32,272 nucleotides of DNA from Rhodospirillaceae bacterium (GTDB lineage Bacteria; Pseudomonadota; Alphaproteobacteria; Rhodospirillales; Rhodospirillaceae). The stretch is from the NCBI GenBank assembly GCA_020852595.1, contig JADZAK010000069.1, positions 1-32,272 of the forward strand, read 5' to 3'. Positions 22,319 to 30,224 of this stretch are shown one piece after another. A program made the position numbers and the translations under genes. Positions within the stretch are counted from its first letter, which is position 1. Every line of letters begins with the position of its first letter. Under the pieces are notes generated by a model, which did no database searches, had not been told where the DNA came from, and saw nothing but the letters and a program-made list of their open reading frames with translations.

Positions 22319-24994
22319 TCAGCCGGCGGACGTCGTGGACTTGTCACGTTGCGCAATGTCCAACCGCCAGGCGCCGAGCGCCGCCAGCGCTTCCCCGGCC
22401 AGAGCCTCGATTTCGGCCAGCAGGTTTTCGACGCTTTCGCCCTTCTTGGCCCCCTGTTCGGCCCGCGCCGCGATCGCCGCGAGGCGCGGCGCGCCGAATT
22501 GCGAGGCGAGGCCTTTGAGGGCATGCGCGGTCCGCCGCACGGCCTCGGCTTCGCCGCGGATCGACGCTGCACGCAAGAGCTCGATATAGCGGTTCGTTTC
22601 GCGCGAGACGTCTTCCAGAAGGGGGAACAAGCCCTTCCCAAGCTCCTCGAGCATTTCCGCAAGAAGCGGAAGATCGAGCACCGCCCCGGAACTCTCGGAC
22701 GCCGCCGCACGGGCCATCGGCGCCGCGGCGGCGTCGTTCCGCGTCAGGCGCTCCATTTCAGCCGCCAGAAGCGACCAATTGACCGGTTTCGTCATGATCA
22801 CGTCGGCCCCGGCTTCGAGATATTCGCGGCGGTTTTCACGCATCGCGTCGGCTGTCAGCGCGATGATCGGCACATGAGCGGGCGGACGCTCTTCCGCCCG
22901 GATGACGCGCATGGCGTCCGGCCCGTCCATGACCGGCATCTGCATGTCCATCAGCACAATATCGAACGCGCCCTGGCCGAATTCCACGACCGCCGCCGCG
23001 CCGTTTTCCACCGCCGTTACGACATGCCCCGCTTTCGACAGCAACCGGATCGCAAGCATGCGGTTGGTCTCGTTGTCCTCCACCACAAGGATGCGCAAAG
23101 GGCGCACCGCGGTTTTCATCGCACCGGCGTCGCCGCGCGCGGCGTCCGCGATGCTGGCGGCTTTCGCGGGGTCTCCCGCGCGCAGCACCACGGTAAAACT
23201 GAACGCCGAGCCGACACCGGGTTCCGACTCCAGCCAGATGCGGCCGCCCATGAGCTCGGCGAGAGTCTTGCTGATCGCGAGGCCGAGGCCCGTCCCGCCA
23301 TACCTGCGCGAGGTGGATGTGTCTTCCTGCTCAAAAGGCTTGAACAGACGGTCGCGATTGTCGGCCGCGATGCCGACCCCGGTGTCGGTGACGGCGGTCT
23401 CGACGAGAAGCCGCCCGCCCCCGAGCGGCGATGCCTTTACATCGATGGAAATTCGTCCCTTCGTCGTGAACTTATTGGCGTTGCCGACAAGATTCATAAC
23501 AATCTGTCCGTAGCGCTTGGCATCGCCGCGCTGAGCCGGCGAGAGGGACTCGTGGACCCTTGTCTCGATGACATTGCCTTTTGCCGAAGCGAGCGGCGTC
23601 AAAGCCTCGCGCACATCGCCGATAACCTGCCGAACGGAGAAGTCGACGTCCTCCAGATCGGCGCGGCCCGCTTCGATCTTCGCGAAATCGAGAATGTCGT
23701 TGAGCAGATCCAGGAGCGTGCGCGCCGAGCCCATCAGCGTATTCATCAGGCGTTGCTGATCGGCCTTCAGGTCCGACCCCATCAACAACTCGCCCATTCC
23801 GAGCACGCCGGCCATCGGCGTGCGCAGCTCATGACTCATGATGGCGAGGAATCTGCCCTTCGCCGCGTTGGCGGCTTCCGCGGCGGCCTTGGCCTGCATC
23901 AGTTCATCGGTCCGCTCGATCACCTGACGTTCGAGTTGGGCGTTGAAATCCGCCATGCGCGCCGAGAAGACGGCCTTGCGCCGGCGGCTGACGCTTTCGG
24001 CGCCGACAAGCGCCGCGAGCAACAGGCTGGCGAGAATACCGATAATAGCCACCAACTCCGGCCGCGTGAGATTGAGACCTTGAATGAAGGCCGGATGCGC
24101 TTCGACCTCGATCGCCCACTGCCGGCCATAAACGGCACGCACGAGTTTTTGCGTGAACGCGCGCGGCTGATCGGCATCGTGCGCGGATTCATATATGACT
24201 TCCTCGGCGCCCGCGTTGGTGATGTCGCGCAACGTCAGATGAAGCTGCGTTTGATCCGCCCGCAGATGCCGCATCACCGCGTTTATGGTCAATGGAGCAT
24301 ACGACCACCCGAGGGCGTTTGCCGCCCTCTCTTCCGAGGTACGGGTCGGCGTCCCTGGACGGTAGATCGGCATCATTATGAGGAATGCCTTTTGCGTCTT
24401 GTCGGGATTTTGGACGAGCGCGATCGGCGCGGTAATGACGACCTCTCCGGTTCGCATGGATGTTTCAGCGGCCAAGCGCCGCTTGGGATCGGAGGCGACA
24501 TCCAGTCCAACCGCCTCCTGGTTGCCGCTCACCGGCTCGATGTATTCAATCACCATGCGCTCACGCGCAACCGGCCCGAGTTGGGTGATATTGAAGTTCG
24601 GCCGCCCTTCCGCGCGCATACGCGCCAAGTAAGCCGCTTCGCCGGCGAGCGGCACGCGACGGATGAAGCCAAAACCGCGTGCGCCGGGAAATTCCCGGCC
24701 GATATCGTGCGAGTTGGCAAAGCGCTCAAACACGGCGTTGTTAATGCCGGTCTCGCCCGTCGTCAGAATGGTGCTGCGCGCGCCGCGCAGCCCATATTGA
24801 TAGAGAAAGAGGCGTTCCGTGACGTCCGTCGCGACACGTTCGGCGGCGGCGCGCACGGCGGCATCGGCCGTCTTGCGGTTTTCCAGCACCTGCCGCCACG
24901 TTACGGCGGCGGTCAGCGTCAAGCCGACCCCAAGAGCTACGGCCACCCAGGCCGTAGTCTTCCACGCCGTATTTTGCATTCCCGTCGTCGGCAC
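22319..24994 (-). CDS. CHASE-domain hybrid histidine kinase with receiver and Hpt domains
   Basis: An 891-residue phosphorelay protein. Order: transmembrane helix about 15-33; CHASE-type periplasmic domain about 75-300 (ARGFGFIRRVP, VIEYIEPVSGN, GLDVASDP); helix about 314-332; coiled coil about 340-380; HisKA with His388 (MSHELRTPM); HATPase with NLVGNANKF (501-509), DTGVGI, GGTGLGL; receiver with Asp683 (LMDMQMPVMDG) and Lys736; Hpt with His824 (TAHALKG). All four phosphotransfer sites are intact, so phosphate can go His388 to Asp683 to His824 and then to a separate regulator. The start is a GTG at 24994 after a G-run; ATG 24979 is an alternative. CHASE ligands are diverse small molecules; the ligand here is unknown. 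Confidence 0.92.
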   Translation of the reverse strand: MPTTGMQNTAWKTTAWVAVALGVGLTLTAAVTWRQVLENRKTADAAVRAAAERVATDVTERLFLYQYGLRGARSTILTTGETGINNAVFERFANSHDIGREFPGARGFGFIRRVPLAGEAAYLARMRAEGRPNFNITQLGPVARERMVIEYIEPVSGNQEAVGLDVASDPKRRLAAETSMRTGEVVITAPIALVQNPDKTQKAFLIMMPIYRPGTPTRTSEERAANALGWSYAPLTINAVMRHLRADQTQLHLTLRDITNAGAEEVIYESAHDADQPRAFTQKLVRAVYGRQWAIEVEAHPAFIQGLNLTRPELVAIIGILASLLLAALVGAESVSRRRKAVFSARMADFNAQLERQVIERTDELMQAKAAAEAANAAKGRFLAIMSHELRTPMAGVLGMGELLMGSDLKADQQRLMNTLMGSARTLLDLLNDILDFAKIEAGRADLEDVDFSVRQVIGDVREALTPLASAKGNVIETRVHESLSPAQRGDAKRYGQIVMNLVGNANKFTTKGRISIDVKASPLGGGRLLVETAVTDTGVGIAADNRDRLFKPFEQEDTSTSRRYGGTGLGLAISKTLAELMGGRIWLESEPGVGSAFSFTVVLRAGDPAKAASIADAARGDAGAMKTAVRPLRILVVEDNETNRMLAIRLLSKAGHVVTAVENGAAAVVEFGQGAFDIVLMDMQMPVMDGPDAMRVIRAEERPPAHVPIIALTADAMRENRREYLEAGADVIMTKPVNWSLLAAEMERLTRNDAAAAPMARAAASESSGAVLDLPLLAEMLEELGKGLFPLLEDVSRETNRYIELLRAASIRGEAEAVRRTAHALKGLASQFGAPRLAAIAARAEQGAKKGESVENLLAEIEALAGEALAALGAWRLDIAQRDKSTTSAG

Positions 24995-25030
24995 GCCGGC
25001 CCCCCATTATCAGGCCGCGAACCTAGCACA

Positions 25031-25062
25031 TAAATAACGGGGCCGGCCCAAGGGCCGGCCCC
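25031..25062 (-). terminator. Terminator after the MBL-fold lipoprotein gene
   Basis: Eleven-base arms (25039-25049 and 25052-25062) pair perfectly around AA, and on the minus strand the stem is followed by GTTATTTAT. It lies 31 bases after the stop at 25094 and 44 bases before the hybrid kinase start at 24994, so it separates two units on the same strand. Confidence 0.8.
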
Positions 25063-25093
25063 GTCCGCGGGACTCTCTATATATAACTTAGGG

Positions 25094-26566
25094 TTATTTG
25101 GCTTTCGCCTTGGTCTTCGCCGCCGGTTCGGGCACGCCGATATCCCGGCGCAACTCCGCGAGGGTGACCCGGCGGCCGTGGATCGGCGCGACGGTGGCGA
25201 CGTCCAGGCCAAGCCGCTCGATGTTTTCGTACAAATTGACGTTATACGGGTTCGGCGTGGCCGGAGGCGGCGCGTCCGGCGCCATCGGCGACCAGGCGTC
25301 CGCCTCGACGAGAATCTTCTCGTTGGGGAGATAGACCATCAGGAAACCGTCGGCGTGGCCGCTGCCCTGAAGGGCATGAAGCTCGATGGGGCGCTTGCCG
25401 TCGGTGAGCACGAGTTTGTCGGAGACGACTTCGAACGTCGCCGCCTTGCCGCTCTTGCTCATGGCGTCCGGGTTCAGCGTGCGGGGGTTGGCCCAGGCCG
25501 CTTCATAGAACGGACGCGCCGCCTCGGCCGTCACCACGGTCGCGCCTTCGGCCACGAACGGACGCAGACCGCCCGAGTGGTCGAAATGCACATGCGTGTT
25601 GATGACGTAACGGATCGGCTTGTTCGGAACGAGTTCCTTGGCCTTGTCGATGACGGCCTGGCCGCGCGCTTCGCTCTGCGGGCCTTCCACGACGACGAGG
25701 TGATCCGCCTGGTCGATGAGCAGGCTGTGATGGCTGCCGCCGCGCAGATAGTAGACGCCGTCGGCGAGGTTCTCGACTTCCACATTGACCGGCGGCGCGG
25801 TGTAGCTCTTCACCTCGTCGGGAACCGCGAAGGCCGCGGGCGCATTCTTGGCGACCGAGGCGACATCGATCTCGAGAACCGGGAAACCGGCCTGGCTGCG
25901 CACGATACGGCTCGGGAAGCGCACGCCGCCGAAGTCCTTGTAGCCGGAGTAGGTGAACTCGACCGGCGTGTCTCCGGTAACCGGGTTATCGAACACGGCG
26001 GCAACGCGCGTGACGTCGCTTTGCGCGTTGATGGAACCGGTGAATTTCAGATTGCCGACCGAAAAGGCGACTTCGGACCCGCCGTTGGCGGCGGTGACGG
26101 TGGCTTCATTGGCCGCCGCGGCGCGCAGGAAACCGTGCGGCGTCGCCCAGATTTCAACGGTGCGTTCTTCGACCGTGCCCGGCTGGGCCGCGACGGCGCC
26201 GCCCGGAGGCGCATTCCACGCCAGCGTGTCGACGACATACTGGTCGACCTTCTGCTCGACCGGCGCGGGCCGCGTGCGGTTCGGATCGACGACCTGCAGG
26301 CGCGTCATTTCGACGCGCGCCGCCGGCGGATCGGCGTAGGAGACGGTTTGCGTGTACGCGGACACGTCGAACGCCGGCCACGCCTGGTTCGGCACCGGAG
26401 CCTGGCCGAACTGATACCACTTGCCCGTGCCGGTGAAGCTGATGGACGTCGTGTTCGGCGCATCGAGCGCCTTGGACGCCGCGGGCAAGGTGCCGGCCGG
26501 CTCCGAACAGGCGGCCAGCGTCATCGCCAAGCCGACACTCAACAGTCCCAATTTCTTGATGTGCAT
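25094..26566 (-). CDS. Metallo-beta-lactamase-fold lipoprotein
   Basis: A 490-residue exported protein. The N terminus has a lipoprotein signal peptide with lipobox LAAC and lipidated Cys20. Residues about 40-250 form a region I do not recognise; residues about 265-470 are an MBL hydrolase domain with THVHFDH (His325, His327, Asp329, His330), His404 (GSGHADG), Asp423 and His463 (IHGRR), a complete two-metal site. It probably hydrolyses a small substrate in the periplasm; specificity cannot be stated. The C terminus is rich in Lys and Ala. It starts 106 bases after the second exporter on the same strand, with no visible terminator between, so it may be cotranscribed. Confidence 0.88.
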   Translation of the reverse strand: MHIKKLGLLSVGLAMTLAACSEPAGTLPAASKALDAPNTTSISFTGTGKWYQFGQAPVPNQAWPAFDVSAYTQTVSYADPPAARVEMTRLQVVDPNRTRPAPVEQKVDQYVVDTLAWNAPPGGAVAAQPGTVEERTVEIWATPHGFLRAAAANEATVTAANGGSEVAFSVGNLKFTGSINAQSDVTRVAAVFDNPVTGDTPVEFTYSGYKDFGGVRFPSRIVRSQAGFPVLEIDVASVAKNAPAAFAVPDEVKSYTAPPVNVEVENLADGVYYLRGGSHHSLLIDQADHLVVVEGPQSEARGQAVIDKAKELVPNKPIRYVINTHVHFDHSGGLRPFVAEGATVVTAEAARPFYEAAWANPRTLNPDAMSKSGKAATFEVVSDKLVLTDGKRPIELHALQGSGHADGFLMVYLPNEKILVEADAWSPMAPDAPPPATPNPYNVNLYENIERLGLDVATVAPIHGRRVTLAELRRDIGVPEPAAKTKAKAK

Positions 26567-26672
26567 GGAGGACTCCTCTCTAAGCAGAAAATACGGGGGG
26601 AGCGTGCAACAAAATCAGGGGGGTGAGCAACGACAACCGCGTGACATGGCGCCCCTGTTTTGTAACAGCCCT

Positions 26673-28532
26673 TTACGCCTGTGCGGCGACATCCTCGAAC
26701 GCCGCGTCCTCGCGCGCCTGCGGGGAGTCAATCAATACAAGCGGATCGCCGATCGCGCCGGCCTGACGATCGAAAAGACGGCGATAGAGACCCGCTTCGT
26801 TGGCGAGCAACGCCCGATGATCGCCATCCTCGACGATACGGCCGCGATCGAACACGAGGATGCGGTCGAGCGCGCGCACGGTCGAGAGGCGGTGCGCGAT
26901 GATGATGGCGGTCCGGCCCTTCATCAAACGCCCGATGGCTTCCTGGATCAACGCCTCGGACTCTGAATCGAGGCTCGATGTCGCTTCGTCCAGGATCAGG
27001 ATCGGCGCGTCGGCGAGGAAGGCGCGCGCCAACGCAACCCGCTGGCGCTCACCGCCCGACAGCTTCACGCCGCGCTCCCCCACGAGGGTTTCGTAGCCCT
27101 TGGGAAGGCGCGCGATGAACGCGTGCGCGTTGGCCAAACGTGCGGCCTGTTCGATCTCGGCCCGCGACGCGCCGGGCCGCGCGTAGGAGATGTTCTCGGC
27201 CAGGCTGCGGTGGAACAGCACCGGTTCCTGCGGGACGATGGCGATCTGCGCGCGCAGCGACTGCTGCGTCGCCCCGCGCACGTCCTGTCCGTCGACCAGC
27301 ACACGGCCGTCCGTCACGTCGTACAGACGCTGGATCAGCTTCACGAACGTGGTCTTGCCCGAGCCCGAGTGACCGACAAGGCCGACGCGTTCGCCGCCCC
27401 GGATCAGGACCGACAGGCCGTCGAACAACGCCGTGTCGTGACCGCCGTAGCGGAAAGTGACGCGGTCGAACTTCACCTCGCCGGCGGTGAGACGGGCCGG
27501 CTTCGCATCGGCGCGGTCCTCGATCCCCAGCGGCTGGTCGTACATGGCGACCATTTCCTCCATGTCGTTCACCGAACGCTGGAGATGCTGGACGTGCTGA
27601 CCGATATCGCGCAGGTAGCCGTGCATGATGAAGTAGCTGGTGAGCACGTAAGCCACGTCACCGGGCGAAGCTTCGCCGCGCGCCCACAGGTAAAGCGCCG
27701 TGCCGATGAGGCCGAGACGCACCAGCCACAACAGCGCGATCTGCGTGGTGCCCGACCAGGTGCCGCGCCTCCAGGTGCGGCCGGTGCGGCTCTTCCACTT
27801 GCCGAGCACGCGCGCCAGCCCCGCGTCCTCGCGTGTTTCCGCGCCGAACGCTTTCACCACCGCATTGCTGCTGATGGTATCGGCGAGAAACCCGCTCATG
27901 CGGGTATCCCAGGCATTGGACAGCGACGAGGCCGGCGCGACGAAACGCGTGGCCATGATCACGGTCAGTGTCACATAGAACACCGCGCCGACGGCCATGA
28001 CGATGCCCAGCAGCGGCGACTGCAGGCCCAAGAGGATCATCGTGCCGACGAGCACGACCAGGGACGGCGTCAGGGCCAAGAGGATCGTATCGTGCAGCAT
28101 GTCGAGCGCCCACATGCCGCGCGTGATCTTACGCACCGTGGACCCGGCGAAGGTGTTGGCATGCCAGTCGGTGGAGAACCTTTGCACGCGGTGGAAGGTG
28201 TCCTGCGCCACATCGCGCATGATGCGTAAAGTGAAGGTGATGATCGACATCCAGGCCGTGTGACGCAGCACGACCATGCCCGCGCCCAGCGCGGCCATGA
28301 CGAGGAACAACGGGAGGATGTTCTCGCGCGCATTCTGCACGAGCGCGTCGATCAGCCGGCCCGCGACCACCGGCACGAAAATCTCGGTCAGCGTCGCGCC
28401 GCACATGGCGAGCGCGATGAAGGCCGCGTAACGCGGCTGCTTCGCCCAGTGACGAAACGTGAAGGCGAGGACGGCGCGCATCGCGTCGGCGCGCGGTTTT
28501 CTTTTGACGGACATATGATGCGTCCGGCGCAT
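26673..28532 (-). CDS. ABC exporter half-transporter (permease-ATPase fusion)
   Basis: A 619-residue homologue of the exporter at 18328-20175. The membrane domain spans about 30-330; the ATPase domain carries GHSGSGKTT (Walker A), IVPQEPVLFHRS (Q loop), LSGGERQRVALARA (signature), ILILDEATSSLDS (Walker B) and IAHRLST (H loop). Substrate unknown. I place the start at ATG 28532, with GGAG 9 bases upstream; ATG 28514 (MSVKRK) is also possible, and a TTG at 28547 less so. A perfect EcfG-type promoter lies 43 bases upstream of ATG 28532, pointing to induction by general stress. Confidence 0.92.
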   Translation of the reverse strand: MRRTHHMSVKRKPRADAMRAVLAFTFRHWAKQPRYAAFIALAMCGATLTEIFVPVVAGRLIDALVQNARENILPLFLVMAALGAGMVVLRHTAWMSIITFTLRIMRDVAQDTFHRVQRFSTDWHANTFAGSTVRKITRGMWALDMLHDTILLALTPSLVVLVGTMILLGLQSPLLGIVMAVGAVFYVTLTVIMATRFVAPASSLSNAWDTRMSGFLADTISSNAVVKAFGAETREDAGLARVLGKWKSRTGRTWRRGTWSGTTQIALLWLVRLGLIGTALYLWARGEASPGDVAYVLTSYFIMHGYLRDIGQHVQHLQRSVNDMEEMVAMYDQPLGIEDRADAKPARLTAGEVKFDRVTFRYGGHDTALFDGLSVLIRGGERVGLVGHSGSGKTTFVKLIQRLYDVTDGRVLVDGQDVRGATQQSLRAQIAIVPQEPVLFHRSLAENISYARPGASRAEIEQAARLANAHAFIARLPKGYETLVGERGVKLSGGERQRVALARAFLADAPILILDEATSSLDSESEALIQEAIGRLMKGRTAIIIAHRLSTVRALDRILVFDRGRIVEDGDHRALLANEAGLYRRLFDRQAGAIGDPLVLIDSPQAREDAAFEDVAAQA

Positions 28533-28574
28533 GCGCGCCGGCTCCAATTCGGTATCTGTTCAGGAAGCCCGGCA

Positions 28575-28600
28575 AACGCCGGGATCGGCGGTTCGGTTCC
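28575..28600 (-). promoter_or_regulatory. EcfG-type promoter of the second ABC exporter
   Basis: On the minus strand GGAAC (28600-28596) and CGTT (28578-28575) are separated by exactly 17 bases, a perfect match to the sigma-EcfG consensus and the same spacing as at 15607-15632. The expected start near 28568 gives a leader of about 36 bases to ATG 28532. The hairpin CCCGGC-AAAC-GCCGGG (28568-28583) overlaps the -10 side. Confidence 0.78.
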
Positions 28601-28900
28601 AGACGCGCCGCGGGGCGGACCCCGCGCGCGGATTAAAGCGTGCTAGTGACGCTTTCGGACCTTGTCATGGATGCTGCTCTGCATGGTCAGCCACCCGCCG
28701 TTGTGAACGAAGGCGGGCAACATACTGCGCCCGCGCGCGGCTTTCAACCGAAGGTATCGCCGCGAAATTCGAGCCCTTGATGAGCCGCGCGGCAAAAGAC
28801 AACAGAAAAACCTGCGTTTTTGGCTGGTTTTTCGCTCACCAATCGGCCTGTTGGCGCGCTACGAATTGGATCAGGGGATCTACAAACGGGGACTCACGCC
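28601..28900 (+). other. Intergenic/leader region of the nucleoside transporter with several hairpins
   Basis: No protein gene is supported here. Complementary arms occur at 28635-28640/28650-28655 (AAAGCG/CGCTTT), 28694-28699/28712-28717 (CCCGCC/GGCGGG) and 28805-28812/28828... more exactly 28826-28833 (GAAAAACC/GGTTTTTC). This may be a structured mRNA leader or a small RNA gene; I do not recognise a known riboswitch or RNA family, and no tRNA is present. Confidence 0.4.
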
Positions 28901-30175
28901 GTGTTACCGCTACAGAGCGCCATTGGGCTGTTCGCCCTCATTGGCCTGGCTTGGCTTGTGCGCGACCGCTCGCGCACCGTGATCTGGCGTCCGGTCGTCG
29001 TCGGGATCGGCCTCACGTTCCTGCTCGCCGTGCTGCTGCTGAAAGTGCCGCTCCTGCGCAACAGCCTGTCGGTCTTGAACGACGCGATGAACGTGCTGAC
29101 GGATGCGACGCATGCCGGCAGCTCCTTCGTGTTCGGTTATCTGGGCGGCGCCGCCCTGCCGTTCGATGTGAACCCGGCCGGCTCGGCCTTCATCTTCGCC
29201 TTCCAGGCGCTGCCGATCATCCTGGTGGTCGGCGCGCTGTCGGCGCTTCTGTTCCATTGGCACATCATCCAGCCGGTGGTGCGCGGCTTCGCGTGGGTGC
29301 TGCGCCGGACCATCGGTCTCGACGGCCCCGCCGGCGTTTCGAGCGCGATGAACATTTTCGTCGGCATGGTGGAATCGCCGCTGGTGGTGCGCCCCTATCT
29401 GCGCCGCGAGACGCGCGCGGGACTGTTCGTGATCATGACCGCCGGGATGGCCTCGAGTTCGGGCAGCGTGCTCGTGCTGTACGCCACCATCCTTTCCAAC
29501 GCGATCCCCAACGCGCTTGGTCAGCTGATCGCCGCGTCCATCATCTCGGCGCCCTCGGCGGTGGCCGTCGCGTTCCTGATGATGCCGCCCGACGAAGCCG
29601 AGCTGAAGCAGAACACGGACCCCGGCGATGTCGCCATTGAAGGGCGCCGTGAAGGTGAAAACGCCATGGCCGCCATCGCGCGCGGCACCCTCGACGGCAT
29701 TCAATTGTGGCTCAACGTGATGTGCATGATCCTGGTGCTCGTCGCCCTGGTGTACATGGTCAACACCACGATCAACGCCGTGACGCCGGATATCGGCGGC
29801 GCGCCTTTGACGCTGCAGCGCATTTTCGGCTGGGTCATGGCGCCGCTCGCCTGGCTCTTGGGGATTCCCTGGAGCGAGGCCGTGACCGCGGGCGGACTCC
29901 TCGGCACAAAAACGGTGCTGAATGAAGTGATCGCCTACGACGAAATGATCCGCCTGCCGGACGGCACGATCTCGCCGCGCACGGAGATGATCATGCTCTA
30001 CGCGTTGTGCGGCTTCGCGAACTTCGCCTCGCTGGGCACGATGATCGGTGGCCTCGCGGCGATGGTGCCGGAGCGCCGCAACGACATCGCGGCGCTGGCG
30101 CCGAAGACCCTCATCTCGGGCACGCTGGCGACCTGCATCGCCGGCGCCATCGTCGGCGTCCTTACATGGAGCTAA
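28901..30175 (+). CDS. Concentrative nucleoside transporter (CNT family)
   Basis: A 424-residue inner-membrane protein with 8 or more hydrophobic segments. CNT family marks include FVFGYLGGAALPF, FIFAFQALPIILVVGALSALLFHW, GMVESPLVVRPYL, TAGMASSSGSVLVLYA, GLLGTKTVLNEVIAY and ALCGFANFASLGTMIGG, close to the usual NupC core. CNT proteins import nucleosides with protons or sodium ions. I chose GTG 28901 because the upstream in-frame codons encode a non-hydrophobic, unfamiliar stretch, whereas LPLQSAIGLFALIGLAWL is the normal N terminus. The preceding 300 bases contain several hairpins. A hairpin terminator follows the stop directly. Single-gene unit. Confidence 0.93.
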   Translation: MLPLQSAIGLFALIGLAWLVRDRSRTVIWRPVVVGIGLTFLLAVLLLKVPLLRNSLSVLNDAMNVLTDATHAGSSFVFGYLGGAALPFDVNPAGSAFIFAFQALPIILVVGALSALLFHWHIIQPVVRGFAWVLRRTIGLDGPAGVSSAMNIFVGMVESPLVVRPYLRRETRAGLFVIMTAGMASSSGSVLVLYATILSNAIPNALGQLIAASIISAPSAVAVAFLMMPPDEAELKQNTDPGDVAIEGRREGENAMAAIARGTLDGIQLWLNVMCMILVLVALVYMVNTTINAVTPDIGGAPLTLQRIFGWVMAPLAWLLGIPWSEAVTAGGLLGTKTVLNEVIAYDEMIRLPDGTISPRTEMIMLYALCGFANFASLGTMIGGLAAMVPERRNDIAALAPKTLISGTLATCIAGAIVGVLTWS

Positions 30176-30178
30176 GGG

Positions 30179-30221
30179 GCCGGACCGCGGACCGCGGCCG
30201 GGGCGATCCGGCTGTGTTTTT
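30179..30221 (+). terminator. Rho-independent terminator after the CNT gene
   Basis: GCCGGA (30179-30184) pairs with TCCGGC (30207-30212) around a GC-rich insert that can itself fold, and TTTTTT follows at 30216-30221. It lies immediately after the CNT stop codon and only a few bases from the stop of the opposing gene. Confidence 0.8.
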
Positions 30222-30224
30222 TCT

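Noticed and set aside
22301..25033. 910-codon open frame on the plus strand
   Set aside because: It lies antisense to the hybrid kinase, whose domains and catalytic residues are complete. Its translation is rich in Arg, His and Gly with no domain pattern, as expected for a shadow frame in GC-rich DNA.
25178..26626. 482-codon plus-strand open frame
   Set aside because: Antisense to the MBL-fold lipoprotein, whose lipobox and metal ligands are all in place; Arg/Asp/Gly-rich translation without domains.
28585..28620. GGTTC-containing stretch that looked like a tRNA T-arm
   Set aside because: No acceptor, D-arm or anticodon stem can be drawn around it; the GTTCC is instead explained by the EcfG-type promoter on the other strand.
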